64,000 nucleotides of DNA from Gammaproteobacteria bacterium (GTDB taxonomy: Bacteria; Pseudomonadota; Gammaproteobacteria; HK1). Below are positions 9,163-17,792 of this stretch, piece after piece (position 1 is the first letter of the stretch; each line of letters opens with the position of its first letter). Under the pieces are notes generated by a model. That model ran no database searches and was not told where the DNA came from. It saw only the letters and a program-made list of their open reading frames with translations. The position numbers and the translations under genes are program-made. The stretch covers positions 3,727,288 through 3,791,287 of the forward strand of contig WLWT01000001.1 in the NCBI GenBank assembly GCA_012103455.1, read 5' to 3'.

Positions 9163-9577
9163 GCTCGGGCACTTCGATGAGCTGTACCCGTACCAAGTCT
9201 TCCTCGTACGATGCCTGATCGCGGGGACGGCCAGCGAAATTGACAAAAGCGGAGTCTTGCAAGAACCGCATGGCGTGCTCTTCCATCGGCGGCGTGAACA
9301 CCATCTGCCCGGCACTGACCCGTACGCAGGTAGGCTGCTCCTTCGAGCCGGCGGGCCGGTAGTAATAATCCATGGCGCCGCTCACCATGTAGGCGAAATG
9401 CCAATCATCTTTGTGATAGTGATTGGCCCGCACCGCCCCAGCGCGGGAGCTAATCCACTGCGAACTGGCGAAATTGCCATCGACGAGTGGCTGAATGGTT
9501 CCGCGGGCATCTTCGAACGCTTTTTCCAATTGCATAAGCGTCGATTGCTTGGGCAGCCAGCTTTCGTCTTGCCCCAT
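9155..9577 (-). CDS. Cupin-domain protein, likely sugar isomerase/epimerase
   Basis: 140 aa single-domain beta-barrel protein. It shows the cupin-1 histidines NHYHKDDWH and a second motif FTPPMEEHAMRF. The opening residues MGQDESWLPKQ and the DYYYRPAG stretch resemble small cupins encoded in deoxysugar clusters. The ATG is at 9577. The stop overlaps the start of the methyltransferase, so it is in the operon. No catalytic assignment can be made from sequence alone. Confidence 0.65.
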   Translation of the reverse strand: MGQDESWLPKQSTLMQLEKAFEDARGTIQPLVDGNFASSQWISSRAGAVRANHYHKDDWHFAYMVSGAMDYYYRPAGSKEQPTCVRVSAGQMVFTPPMEEHAMRFLQDSAFVNFAGRPRDQASYEEDLVRVQLIEVPELD

Positions 9578-9665
9578 ATTCAGATTCCTCGAAAATGCCG
9601 ATAAAAAACTGTGGCGGTGGTGGTACCGTCAGCGCCACACTACCGCCAGCAGCACAGTTAGTGTC

Positions 9666-9980
9666 TCATGAGCTAGGACATGACTGCTTGGCGTTAAGGC
9701 GCACGAGTTCGGCAAACACCTGATCGATTTGCGTCTTGACGGCAGCCCGCCGTTCCACATTCTGGCGCCCCAAGCGTTCGGTTTTCACCAAATAATGCGT
9801 ATCGATCGCCTCGACCGGCGCTTTACACGCCGCATGCCGGCGCATGTCCCAGATACCGATACGGCGGTTGACCCGGCACAACTCGCAGTACAGATCCACG
9901 AACCGCCGGAGCAGCGCCTCGCTGAGCGGCCGAGCGTGAGCCTGCTTATCAGTGAATTGGGACACCGTCGGCCCGCTCAC
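9666..9980 (-). CDS. Small protein of unknown function in the sugar operon
   Basis: 104 aa, soluble, predicted mostly helical, with a Cys-containing segment (LYCELCRVNRRIGIWDMRRH). Its start overlaps the stop of the upstream small gene by 4 bp (ATGA), so both are translated together and precede the cupin-methyltransferase-epimerase genes. I do not recognise the family. The pairing of two small helical proteins with nucleotide-sugar enzymes is the only functional hint. Confidence 0.55.
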   Translation of the reverse strand: MSGPTVSQFTDKQAHARPLSEALLRRFVDLYCELCRVNRRIGIWDMRRHAACKAPVEAIDTHYLVKTERLGRQNVERRAAVKTQIDQVFAELVRLNAKQSCPSS

Positions 9981-10237
9981 TTGAAGGTGCGCCCTTCCGC
10001 CACGTAATCGTAGTGGCCCGCGGCAAAAGCCTCCCGCATGAGATCCACGGTGTCGTTTTTTAACACTTCGATCATGGTGTTTTGCGCCGCCACTCGCTGG
10101 CGGTAATCCGCGGCGGTGGCCTCGTCCAGCTCATCGTGCTCCAGCGCATTCTCGAAAAAGCTCAATTTGATGTTCTCGATAGCGAGCCTGTCGAGGAGCG
10201 ATGACAGCGCATTGTAATTGGGGACTTTAGAGGGCAT
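9977..10237 (-). CDS. Small helical protein of unknown function, first gene of the sugar operon
   Basis: 86 aa, start ATG at 10237. It is strongly acidic and helical (ENIKLSFFENALEHDELDEA) and ends HYDYVAEGRTFK. No motif recognised. It opens the minus-strand operon that runs 10237 to 5886 with overlaps or short gaps. A promoter should lie in 10240-10400, but no convincing boxes were seen. Confidence 0.55.
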   Translation of the reverse strand: MPSKVPNYNALSSLLDRLAIENIKLSFFENALEHDELDEATAADYRQRVAAQNTMIEVLKNDTVDLMREAFAAGHYDYVAEGRTFK

Positions 10238-10726
10238 TAAAAATCCTCATCGGTATATGCGGGTAGCGGATAAAGACGTGGCAGTGAGTGACTCTCACCG
10301 GCCCTCGCGGGCGCTTTTAATGCCACACTGCCAAGGTGCATTCAAGGAATTCAGGGCCGCTCGTCACGCTAGGCTGAGTATCGCGCGATTCTCTCACACG
10401 CCGCGGATTTTGTTTGCATGTTGGAGCCAGGCAAGCCAGGAGAAGGACAAAATTAGCCCAAATCCACCAAAAACAATGCAATTGACCTCAATTGGTAATG
10501 GTATCAGCGGTAAAGGGAGCGTATGCTCGCCACCATACGGGGATGCATTTGAGTTCCCGTAACAATCACCGGTAGGTGAGTCCATTTCGAGTTGGTCTCG
10601 TGTCCGCTTCCTGTTCTCACCGAGTTTCTAGAACGGTACCGATCCCCAGGCCGGAATGGGTGATTGGCGGGGCCGCTTCGGCGCCTATGATTTTTGTTTG
10701 TTAGTTTCCGGATACGGAGTCCCTTT
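10238..10726. other. Divergent intergenic region, no gene seen
   Basis: It separates the minus-strand sugar operon from the plus-strand RNA-binding protein. The only open frames are low-complexity shadows without family features. It should contain the promoters of both transcription units and the 5' leader of the RRM gene, but I could not assign boxes with confidence. Confidence 0.5.
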
Positions 10727-10996
10727 GTGAAAAAAATATATGTCGGTAACCTTTCGTGGGGCACCACGGACGAAGAGCTCGAGCAAACGTTTGCGAGCTT
10801 TGGTACCGTCCACTCTGCGGCGGTTATCAAAGACCGCGAAACTGGCCGTTCACGCGGCTTCGGATTTGTCGAGATGGACGCCGCTGACGCGGATCGCGCT
10901 ATCGAAGAGATGAACGGAAAGGAGATGGGCTCGCGCCCCTTGAGAGTCAACGAGGCGAACGAACGCCCTCGCCGCTCAGGCCCTCGCCGCTTCTAG
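10727..10996 (+). CDS. RRM-domain RNA-binding protein (cold-shock type)
   Basis: 89 aa with a single RNA recognition motif: RNP2 is IYVGNL (residues 4-9) and RNP1 is RGFGFVEM (about 46-53). A short Arg/Pro-rich tail (ERPRRSGPRRF) completes it. This is the usual form of the bacterial glycine/arginine-tailed RRM proteins, many cold-induced. I chose GTG 10727 because GGAG lies 7-8 bases upstream and the RRM begins at once; the open frame extends 11 codons further. Monocistronic, followed by two hairpins and a U-rich terminator. It probably binds single-stranded RNA in the cytoplasm. Confidence 0.9.
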   Translation: MKKIYVGNLSWGTTDEELEQTFASFGTVHSAAVIKDRETGRSRGFGFVEMDAADADRAIEEMNGKEMGSRPLRVNEANERPRRSGPRRF

Positions 10997-11095
10997 TAAC
11001 CCTTCAAGTCTGCTGACCTTTGCTCTCTGCTGGCCTCTGAATCTATTGATCGCCCTGGCCTACTTGATCCCGGGGCTAGCAGGTCAAACGAGGCA

Positions 11096-11114
11096 ACCCG
11101 CCTATTAGGCGGGT
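11096..11114 (+). other. Short GC-rich hairpin downstream of the RRM gene
   Basis: Perfect 7 bp stem ACCCGCC/GGCGGGT with a TATTA loop. No T-tract follows directly. It may protect the 3' end of the RRM transcript or be part of a compound terminator with the hairpin at 11131. Confidence 0.5.
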
Positions 11115-11130
11115 GCAACGCTTTAGTCAC

Positions 11131-11169
11131 TACCGCGAGCAATCGCGCTCGCGGTATCTTTTTCTTTTT
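11131..11169 (+). terminator. Rho-independent terminator of the RRM gene
   Basis: 10 bp perfect stem TACCGCGAGC/GCTCGCGGTA with a 6-base loop, followed by TCTTTTTCTTTTT. A canonical intrinsic terminator about 135 bp after the RRM stop codon. The rest of 10997-11341 holds no gene. Confidence 0.85.
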
Positions 11170-11341
11170 GCACGTCCCCTTGGCGGTTCATAATAGCGCT
11201 ACACACAACGCCACTTGCGAACCGCTACTCATGAGCCAAGCCTGCGCCTTCTCTTCACGCCCATCCAAGTGGTGCGCGATCAACATGGGTTTAGACTTCG
11301 CCTAGAGACTATGAAGTGACTTGTCTGCGGGAGCCACCAGC

Positions 11342-13642
11342 ATGATCGGACAATCCGTAGAACGGCTGGAAGATGCCGCTCTACTACGCGGTTTAGGGCG
11401 CTTTATCGATGATCTACGTGAGGACGGCCAGCTGTACGCCATCTGCGTGCGATCCTCGCAAGCCCACGCCCGCATCGTTCATATCGACACCGCGGATGCG
11501 GTCAAAGCTCCCGGCGTCGTGGAGGTGCTGACGAGCAGCGATCTGCAGGCGGACGGATTGGGCTTTATTCAAGACACCTGCGCCCTAAAAAGCGTTGATG
11601 GCAGCGCTTTTATCAACCCGCCACGGCCAGCGCTGGCCGCAGGCAAGGTGCGCTTCGTGGGTGACATTATCGCTCTAGTCGTCGCCACCAGCGCCAATGC
11701 AGCGCGCGATGGTGCCGAGCTTATCGATATTGAACTCGCCAGCTTGGACGCCGTGGTGAACGTGCAAGGCGCACTGGCCGATGGCGCCCCTCAACTGTGG
11801 GAGGAAGCGCCCGGCAACCTGGCATTGGATTGGGCCGGTGGTGACGCCGCAGCGACGCAGCAGGCTTTTGCCAGCGCCGCTCACGTGACCCGGCTGCGCC
11901 TGGTGAACAACCGCATCGTGGTCGCGGCCATGGAAACGCGCGGGGTGATCGCCAGCTACGACGCGGGCCGAGACCACTACACGCTCTACACGCCATCGCA
12001 GGGCGTCAACCATATACGCATGCCGCTGGCGGCCGTGGGCCTTCGCACCTCGCCCGCCAATGTGCGCGTCGTCACACCCGATGTAGGCGGTGCTTTCGGC
12101 ATGAAGATCCCGCTGTACCCGGAACATATTCTGATCGCGTGGGCGGCCCGGCGCAGCGGCCGGGCGGTGAAGTGGATCGCGGAGCGAAGCGACGCCTTCA
12201 TCGCCGATGGGCACGGGCGCGATCACATCATGGAGGCTGAACTGGCGCTGGATGAAGACGGGCGTTTTCTGGCCGTACGGGTGCACACCTTGTCCAACAT
12301 GGGCGCCTACGCCAACGGCGCCGCGCCCGTTATCCCTACCGTTGGCGGTACGCGGTGCATCACCGGCGTATATCGCATCCCGGCCTGGTACGCCCGTACC
12401 CAGGTGGTGTTCTCCAACACAGTACCGGTGGTGGCGTACCGCGGCGCGGGTAAACCCGAATACAACTATGTCATCGAGCGCCTGACCGACGCCGCCGCCA
12501 GGGAGCTTGGCCTCTCACCGCTGGAGCTGCGGCGGCGCAACGCGGTGGCCCAGAGCGCCATGCCGTACAGCACCGGCACCGGCCTCGAATTCGATAGCGG
12601 CGATTTCATCGGCAATATGGAGCGCGCTTTGGAACTGGCGGAGCACGGCTCATTCGCGGCACGGCGGGAGGCGGCCAAAGCCCAGGGCAAGCTACGCGGC
12701 CTCGGCTTAGCGCTATACCAGGAGCCGGACGGTTATATGGACAACAGAGTGTCATTGGCCTTCGATCAAAGTGGCTTGCTGACCGTGTCACTGACGGGAG
12801 ACGACGCCGGCCAGGGCCACCGCACCACTTTTGCCCAAATCGCCGCGGCTCAATTCGCCATCCCGCTAGAGCGGGTCGATGTGCAGCAAGGGGACTCCGC
12901 CATCGTCGGCGCCGGTAGCGGCACGGGCGGTTCGCGCACCACCACCGTCGCCGGGGTTGGCATCGTCACGGCCGCCCGGCAGATCATCGACAAAGGACGC
13001 CAACTAGCCGGGCAGCTATTGGAAGCCTCGCCACTTGACGTCACATTCGAAGACGGTGGTTATGTGATCGCCGGCACCGATCGCAAGGTGAGTTTCGACA
13101 ACGTCATTGGCGCCGCCTTCGACGCCCGCGCGCTGCCGGCGGAGGCGGAGCCGGGACTGTCGGCGCAATGCCACCATTTAGCCAGAGCGTACAATTACCC
13201 CTGCGGTTGCCACGTCTGCGAGGTAGAGATCGATGTGGACACCGGCGAGGTAACACTGGCCGGTTACTGGATGGTGAGCGACCACGGGGTGCTCATCAAT
13301 CCACGCCTATTGGAAGGCCAACTGCACGGCGGCACGGTGCAGGGCATCGGCCAGGCGTTATTGGAGCACTGCTGCTTCGACGATTCCGGGCAGCTATTGA
13401 GCGGCAGCTTCATGGATTATTGCTTGCCTAGAGCCACCGATATCACGGATTTGGTGTTCGAACACCGCGGCATTGCCTGCCGCACCAATCCGCTGGGGGT
13501 CAAAGGCGTCGGCGAGTCCGGCTGTACCGCTTCCATGCCGGCGATCATGAATGCCATCGTGGATGCACTCGCCGAACGCGGCATTACCCATGTAGACATG
13601 CCCGCCACCCCCGCGCGGATCTGGGAGCTGCTACATCATTAA
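11342..13642 (+). CDS. Molybdenum hydroxylase large subunit (CoxL form II / xanthine dehydrogenase family)
   Basis: 766 aa molybdopterin-cytosine-dinucleotide-binding subunit. The N-terminus GQSVERLEDAALLRGLGRFI is typical of CoxL-like proteins. Molybdenum-binding elements include GGAFGMK, GDDAGQGHRTTFAQ and the terminal GVKGVGESGC with its conserved Glu. The active-site loop reads VAYRGAGKPE, which is the AYRGAGR-like form II signature and not the AYxCSFR of true CO dehydrogenase. The substrate is therefore probably an aldehyde, N-heterocycle or similar. The ATG at 11342 has GCGGGAG about 8 bases upstream. The FAD (CoxM) and 2Fe-2S (CoxS) subunits are not adjacent, so partners must be encoded elsewhere. 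Confidence 0.85.
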   Translation: MIGQSVERLEDAALLRGLGRFIDDLREDGQLYAICVRSSQAHARIVHIDTADAVKAPGVVEVLTSSDLQADGLGFIQDTCALKSVDGSAFINPPRPALAAGKVRFVGDIIALVVATSANAARDGAELIDIELASLDAVVNVQGALADGAPQLWEEAPGNLALDWAGGDAAATQQAFASAAHVTRLRLVNNRIVVAAMETRGVIASYDAGRDHYTLYTPSQGVNHIRMPLAAVGLRTSPANVRVVTPDVGGAFGMKIPLYPEHILIAWAARRSGRAVKWIAERSDAFIADGHGRDHIMEAELALDEDGRFLAVRVHTLSNMGAYANGAAPVIPTVGGTRCITGVYRIPAWYARTQVVFSNTVPVVAYRGAGKPEYNYVIERLTDAAARELGLSPLELRRRNAVAQSAMPYSTGTGLEFDSGDFIGNMERALELAEHGSFAARREAAKAQGKLRGLGLALYQEPDGYMDNRVSLAFDQSGLLTVSLTGDDAGQGHRTTFAQIAAAQFAIPLERVDVQQGDSAIVGAGSGTGGSRTTTVAGVGIVTAARQIIDKGRQLAGQLLEASPLDVTFEDGGYVIAGTDRKVSFDNVIGAAFDARALPAEAEPGLSAQCHHLARAYNYPCGCHVCEVEIDVDTGEVTLAGYWMVSDHGVLINPRLLEGQLHGGTVQGIGQALLEHCCFDDSGQLLSGSFMDYCLPRATDITDLVFEHRGIACRTNPLGVKGVGESGCTASMPAIMNAIVDALAERGITHVDMPATPARIWELLHH

Positions 13643-13751
13643 CGATGGCACTCGCTTGCGCTCGACCCGGTGCTTGACGGCGAACCGTGCCGTCCAATCC
13701 CCGGCGATTAGCTGCAACCGGTTTCGCATCAGGCATCAACTTTTCACACCA

Positions 13752-14057
13752 TGATGGATAGCTTTTCGCGCGGTGTTCCTGCTGACCTTGGCGCTGCATT
13801 TGCATCCGGCCCGCTTGCTGGTCAACCCGGTATTTTGCTTCATCGGCAAACTGAGCCTTAGCCTCTATCTATGCCATTTCCTAGTGGAACATGGTCTTCA
13901 GTCCTGGCTCGGGGCGAGACTGGCGGGTGATGCTCGGTTCTTTGGTGCATTCATCCTGATACTCAGCGCCAGCCTGCCGTGCGCCTATGTGATGTACCGC
14001 TTGATAGAGCAACCCGGCATCGCTTATGGCGCGCGGCTAGGACGCGAGATCAAGTAA
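13752..14057 (+). pseudogene. Acyltransferase-3 family membrane protein, C-terminal remnant
   Basis: The frame reads WIAFRAVFLLTLAL, then FCFIGKLSLSLYLCHFLVEH and a last helix ending in YVMYRLIEQPG. This is the ending of the OafA/NodX acyltransferase-3 family, which modifies surface glycans. Only the last two or three membrane segments remain of a protein normally 350 aa or longer. A stop lies just upstream in frame. I see no other part of the gene, so this is a deletion remnant. Confidence 0.7.
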
Positions 14058-14159
14058 GGAGCCCTTCAGATAGACAGGCTTATCAACGGATAAACACTCC
14101 CATAACATGTCAAGATCCAGCCCATAGCCCTGAACATCGCGAGCGCGGAGACCGTGCCC

Positions 14160-14600
14160 ATGGTCGATTACGACTTAACCGATCGCCGTATTTTTCCGGT
14201 TTGGAGCGAAACCACAGTGCGTTACTCCGATCTGGATCCCAACAATCATGTCAATAATGGCGCTATCAGCACCTATTTCGAGGATGGCCGGGTACGCCTC
14301 AGGACCGAGCATCTGGCCAAGCTCGGCAGCGACATGCTCACCGGATTCGCCATTGCCCAGGTGACCATCAAGTACCGTGCCCAGCTCGGCTTCCCCGCCA
14401 CCGTGAACATAGGCTCGTCCATCATTCATATAGGCCGCACCTCTTATATTCTCGGCCAAGCCGTTTTCTTCGGTGACGAGTGTATCGCCACCGGCGAGGT
14501 GGTCACTGTGCGCTTCGACGCCGCCAGCCACAAGCCGATGCCGCTGGAGGATGAAGTCAGGGCCATCTTGGAGTCGGTTGCGCCGCTCAACATTCAATAA
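14160..14600 (+). CDS. Acyl-CoA thioesterase, hotdog fold (4-hydroxybenzoyl-CoA thioesterase family)
   Basis: 146 aa. The active-site segment TTVRYSDLDPNNHVNNGAIS (about residues 17-36) contains the catalytic Asp and the HxNN pattern of the 4HBT/YbgC family. TIKYRAQLGFPATVNIGSSI forms the long central strand. The ATG at 14160 is used; a GTG two codons upstream is an alternative. It precedes the GhrA-like reductase by 29 bp and is probably co-transcribed. The acyl-CoA substrate is unknown; nearby Frc-type CoA chemistry makes a small polar acyl-CoA plausible. Confidence 0.8.
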   Translation: MVDYDLTDRRIFPVWSETTVRYSDLDPNNHVNNGAISTYFEDGRVRLRTEHLAKLGSDMLTGFAIAQVTIKYRAQLGFPATVNIGSSIIHIGRTSYILGQAVFFGDECIATGEVVTVRFDAASHKPMPLEDEVRAILESVAPLNIQ

Positions 14601-14629
14601 AACGGCTTGCTTCTTTCGCTGCGCCTGGC

Positions 14630-15559
14630 ATGAGCATTATCCTGCGAGTCCCGCCTGCGAATGCTAAGTGGTGGCGCGGTTGCTTGAGTGCACTGCTGCC
14701 GGAGCACGCCTTGCGGCTGTGGCACGATCCCGGCAACGACGATGACATACGCTACGCGGTGGTGTGGCGGCCACCGCCGGGCGGATTAAAACGCTTTCGC
14801 CATCTCGAATGCATCGTTTCGATCGGCGCGGGCACCGATCATGTATTCGCCGATCCCGAACTGCCGCCGGGCATTCCTATCATCCGCACCGTCGGGGAGC
14901 CCTTGAAGATGCGCATGCGCGAATACGTCACCTTGCAGGTACTGCGCCTGCACCGCCGTTTCGATCGCTTGGAGCAGGCCCACGCCGAAGGCCGCTGGGC
15001 GCCCATCACGGAGCGGCCAGCAGACCAACGCCGCGTCGGCATCATGGGCCTGGGCGCCATGGGCGCTCCTTGCGCCGAAGCCCTGGCGAACCTCGGTTTC
15101 GACGTGGCCGGCTGGGCTAGGCGGGCTAAAACGCTAGCGGGCGTTCACTGCTACGCCGGCCCCGATGGGTTCAAAGTGTTGCTTAAAAGGAGCGACATCC
15201 TGGTGAACTTACTGCCTCTAACACCGGCTACCGAGAACATTCTGCGCGCCGAGCATTTCGCTTACTTGCCGCACGGTGCCTGTTTGGTGAACGCCGCCCG
15301 GGGTGAGCACCTGGTAGAGCAGGATCTACTAGACGCGCTGGAGCAGGGCGTGCTCGATAGAGCGGTGCTCGACGTATTCCGCCAAGAACCTTTACCGGCC
15401 GGACATCCGTTCTGGACGCACCCGGCCATCATGGTGACACCGCACGTGGCAAGTCTTATCGATCCGGCCTCGGGCGCCACCCTCATCGCGCAGAATCTGC
15501 GCCGTTTCATCGCCGGGGAGCCAGTGCCCTATAGGGTCGATCCGGAGCGCGGTTACTGA
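14630..15559 (+). CDS. D-2-hydroxyacid dehydrogenase, GhrA-like (glyoxylate/hydroxypyruvate reductase)
   Basis: 309 aa NAD(P)-dependent dehydrogenase. The nucleotide-binding motif GIMGLGAMGAPCAEAL is at about 139-154. The catalytic Arg is in VNAARGEHLV, the Glu in FRQEPLP and the His in VTPHVASL. The N-terminal catalytic domain includes the family's VSIGAGTDHV. The length and the short C-terminus match GhrA. Reduction of glyoxylate or hydroxypyruvate would fit a locus that also handles formyl-CoA/oxalate-type C1-C2 acids (inference). Its 3' end overlaps the convergent hydrolase gene by 7 bp. Confidence 0.85.
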   Translation: MSIILRVPPANAKWWRGCLSALLPEHALRLWHDPGNDDDIRYAVVWRPPPGGLKRFRHLECIVSIGAGTDHVFADPELPPGIPIIRTVGEPLKMRMREYVTLQVLRLHRRFDRLEQAHAEGRWAPITERPADQRRVGIMGLGAMGAPCAEALANLGFDVAGWARRAKTLAGVHCYAGPDGFKVLLKRSDILVNLLPLTPATENILRAEHFAYLPHGACLVNAARGEHLVEQDLLDALEQGVLDRAVLDVFRQEPLPAGHPFWTHPAIMVTPHVASLIDPASGATLIAQNLRRFIAGEPVPYRVDPERGY

Positions 15560-16450
15560 CTGTGTTCATCGGCCATGCCGAGTATGGAGCCGCCCAGGGA
15601 GCGTGGATCGCGGCTTTGCCAACGGCCCGCCTCCACCTGCGTGATGAACTCGGCGAGGGCGGCATTAAATAAGGCCGGCTCTTCCAGGTTGATGGTATGG
15701 CCGCTATTGGGCAGCACTTGTAAAGCGGCCGAGCGGATCGTTCTTTTCATGAAAATAGCGGGCATCAAACAGGGCTCGTCTTCATCGCCCGTCATGATCA
15801 GCGTCGGCACCGACAAGTTGCGCATCGGCTCCTCCAGGTCGAAAAGCGATGGCCGCTCCTTTTGCACGCCGCGCAGGGTGAGCGCGGCGCCGGTCAGGGA
15901 ATGCTCTGCCAGCATGTCGCGAAACTCCGCCCACCCGCGCGGATCTTTGTTTTGAAACTGTACCCGGGCCGGACCGGCACCGTATCGGTCGGCAAACGCA
16001 GCGCCCGTCGCCGCTTCGATGAACCAGGCGGTCGCTTCGGTCTCGGCGCGAAACTGCTCCCGCGCAGCCTTCTCCGCCCCGTAGCCGCAACCGGCTACCA
16101 CCAGAGAATGCGCCCTATGGGGATAGGTGAAACCAAAGTGCAAAGTGGCAAAAGCGCCCATGGACAAGCCGACAATGTGCGCTTTTTCGATGTTCAGATG
16201 ATCGAGCACGGCCACGATGTCGTCCCGCGCCCGGTCTTGGGAATATGCACTCGCCGCGCCCGGCACATCGGAGGGTGGATACCCTCTAGCATCAAAAGCG
16301 ATGCAGCGATGACGCCGTGAAAAGAAACGCAGCTGCGGCTCCCAGCTCCTCGCCGCGCCGGCGAATTCATGCACGAAGACAAGAGGTGTACCGCTACCCG
16401 CGCTCAAATAGTGGAGTTTGACTCCGTCATCGGTCATTGCAAATAACATG
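15553..16450 (-). CDS. Alpha/beta-hydrolase
   Basis: About 298 aa from the ATG at 16450 (MLFAMTDDGVKLHYLSAGSG). The oxyanion segment is VHEFAG, the nucleophile elbow GLSMGAFA, the acid in MTGDEDEPCL and the His in NSGHTINLEEP. It resembles 3-oxoadipate enol-lactonase and C-C-bond hydrolase relatives; the substrate is unknown. It is convergent with the GhrA-like gene. Frames upstream of 16450 open further but lack family similarity. Confidence 0.8.
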
Positions 16451-16716
16451 GCTCTTCCATTCACTAAACACTGAGATGGCCCGATCATAGCTGCAATCGG
16501 AGAGCATGGTGGCCATCCCGCGCGGGACTGTATTTATTCCTGAAATAGTAAGGAGAACACGATGAGCGGATCCCGTCTTCATCCGCGCCTGCTGCCATAA
16601 CCCGGCTCTCGGTGAGTTGCACAAATACGCCGCCCACGATGCCATGGGCGCGCAGCAAAAGCGCAAGTCACCAGCCTTGACGGACCGCGAGTGCGGCTGA
16701 CGGCCCACTCAACGCA

Positions 16717-16731
16717 GGTATACCCTATACC
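16717..16731. promoter_or_regulatory. Predicted FadR-type GntR operator upstream of the formyltransferase
   Basis: GGTATA-CCC-TATACC is a perfect 6+6 inverted repeat 33 bp before the formyltransferase start. The same motif, GGTATA-CCG-TATACA, lies upstream of tctB at 21941. The GntR/FadR-family gene at 19140 lies between them and is the obvious candidate binder. Nothing else was seen in 16451-16763. Confidence 0.6.
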
Positions 16732-16763
16732 AGTCCAAAGCCACATCAGCAGGAGCCGCGTCA

Positions 16764-17678
16764 ATGCGCATCATCGTCCACGGGCAACAAGCGTTTGGGA
16801 AATCCGTTCTAGAAGCACTACTGGAGCGGGGCGAGAACATCATCGGCATTTACTGCGCGCCGGATAAAGCAGGCCGCCCCGATGATCCACTAAAAGCACT
16901 GGCCGTGGAGCGCGGGCTGCCCCTATTTCAACCGGCCTCTTATAAAAAGCCCGAAGTCTGGCAGCAGATGCGCACCTTGAACGCCGATCTGTGTGTCATG
17001 GCTTATGTGCTGCTGCTGGTGCCAGAGCAAGCGCTGAACGTACCTACCTATGGCTCCATCCAATATCACCCCTCATTGTTGCCGGCCCACCGCGGCCCAA
17101 GCTCCATCAATTGGCCCATTATTCAGGGCAAGACCCGCACCGGTCTGACCATCTTCTGGCCCGATAACGGCCTCGATACCGGGCCGGTGCTGTTGCAAAA
17201 AGAAGTCGATATCGCCCCGGACGACACCCTAGGCAGCGTTTATTTCAACAAGCTCTTTCCCATGGGTGTTGCCGCCATGTTGGAGGCGGTGGATTGGGTC
17301 CGCGAGGGCAAAGCACCCCGTATCGCTCAAAATGATGCCGAAGCCACTTATGAAAGTTGGTGCACACACGAAGACGTCAAAATCGACTGGGGTGAGAGCA
17401 CCAGCACCGTTCACAACCTGATCCGCGGCGCCAACCCGCAACCGGGTGCCTGGACGATCGGCAACGGTGCCGAGCTAAGCTTGTTCGACTGCCGCAGAGG
17501 CGGCGCCGTGGACGGCGCGCCAGGAACCGTGACCGCGATTGGCGAAGATGGCATCACCGTAGCCACCGGCGATGGTTCGATCATCCTGGAGCGGGTAAGA
17601 CCGGCTGGCGCCGGCAAGATGGCGGCCAAGGAGTACGCGCAGCGAAGCGGCTTGGCAGTGGGCGCCGCGCTCGGTTAA
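16764..17678 (+). CDS. Formyltransferase-fold protein (10-formyl-THF hydrolase domain / Fmt-like)
   Basis: 304 aa. The catalytic region YHPSLLPAHRGPSSINWPI (His and the HPSLLPxxRG signature) is followed by FWPDNGLDTGPVLLQKEVDI, with the conserved Asp. The C-terminal beta-barrel-like domain contains IRGANPQPGAW. This pattern is nearest to the N-terminal hydrolase domain of 10-formyltetrahydrofolate dehydrogenase and to Fmt. True tRNA Fmt is usually next to def, which is absent here. With the neighbouring formyl-CoA transferase it probably handles formyl groups from organic-acid breakdown. The gene is convergent with frc, separated by a tandem repeat and a shared hairpin. Confidence 0.8.
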   Translation: MRIIVHGQQAFGKSVLEALLERGENIIGIYCAPDKAGRPDDPLKALAVERGLPLFQPASYKKPEVWQQMRTLNADLCVMAYVLLLVPEQALNVPTYGSIQYHPSLLPAHRGPSSINWPIIQGKTRTGLTIFWPDNGLDTGPVLLQKEVDIAPDDTLGSVYFNKLFPMGVAAMLEAVDWVREGKAPRIAQNDAEATYESWCTHEDVKIDWGESTSTVHNLIRGANPQPGAWTIGNGAELSLFDCRRGGAVDGAPGTVTAIGEDGITVATGDGSIILERVRPAGAGKMAAKEYAQRSGLAVGAALG

Positions 17679-17756
17679 ACCCTGTTCCGTTAAAACCCTA
17701 ATCGTTTAACCCTTGTCCATTTAACCCTTGCTCATTTGACTCTTGCCCGTTTAAAC
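17675..17756 (+). repeat. 15 bp tandem repeat directly after the formyltransferase stop
   Basis: Five degenerate copies of GTTTAACCCTTGTCC (14-15 bp each), plus a partial sixth, start inside the stop codon of the formyltransferase. Each unit contains a TAA or TGA. The second unit is 14 bp, which shifts the frame of later units. Confidence 0.8.
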
Positions 17757-17757
17757 G

Positions 17758-17782
17758 GTGGGGCTTGGCTCCCAAGCCCCAC
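17758..17782. terminator. Bidirectional hairpin between formyltransferase and frc
   Basis: Perfect 11 bp stem GTGGGGCTTGG/CCAAGCCCCAC with a 3-base loop between two convergent genes. Neither side has a long T-tract, so it may act as a processing or stability hairpin, or a weak shared terminator. Confidence 0.65.
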
Positions 17783-17792
17783 TGCTTCACCG

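Noticed and set aside
10218..10562. 114-codon open frame in the intergenic region before the RRM gene
   Set aside because: No ribosome-binding site, low-complexity composition and no family features.
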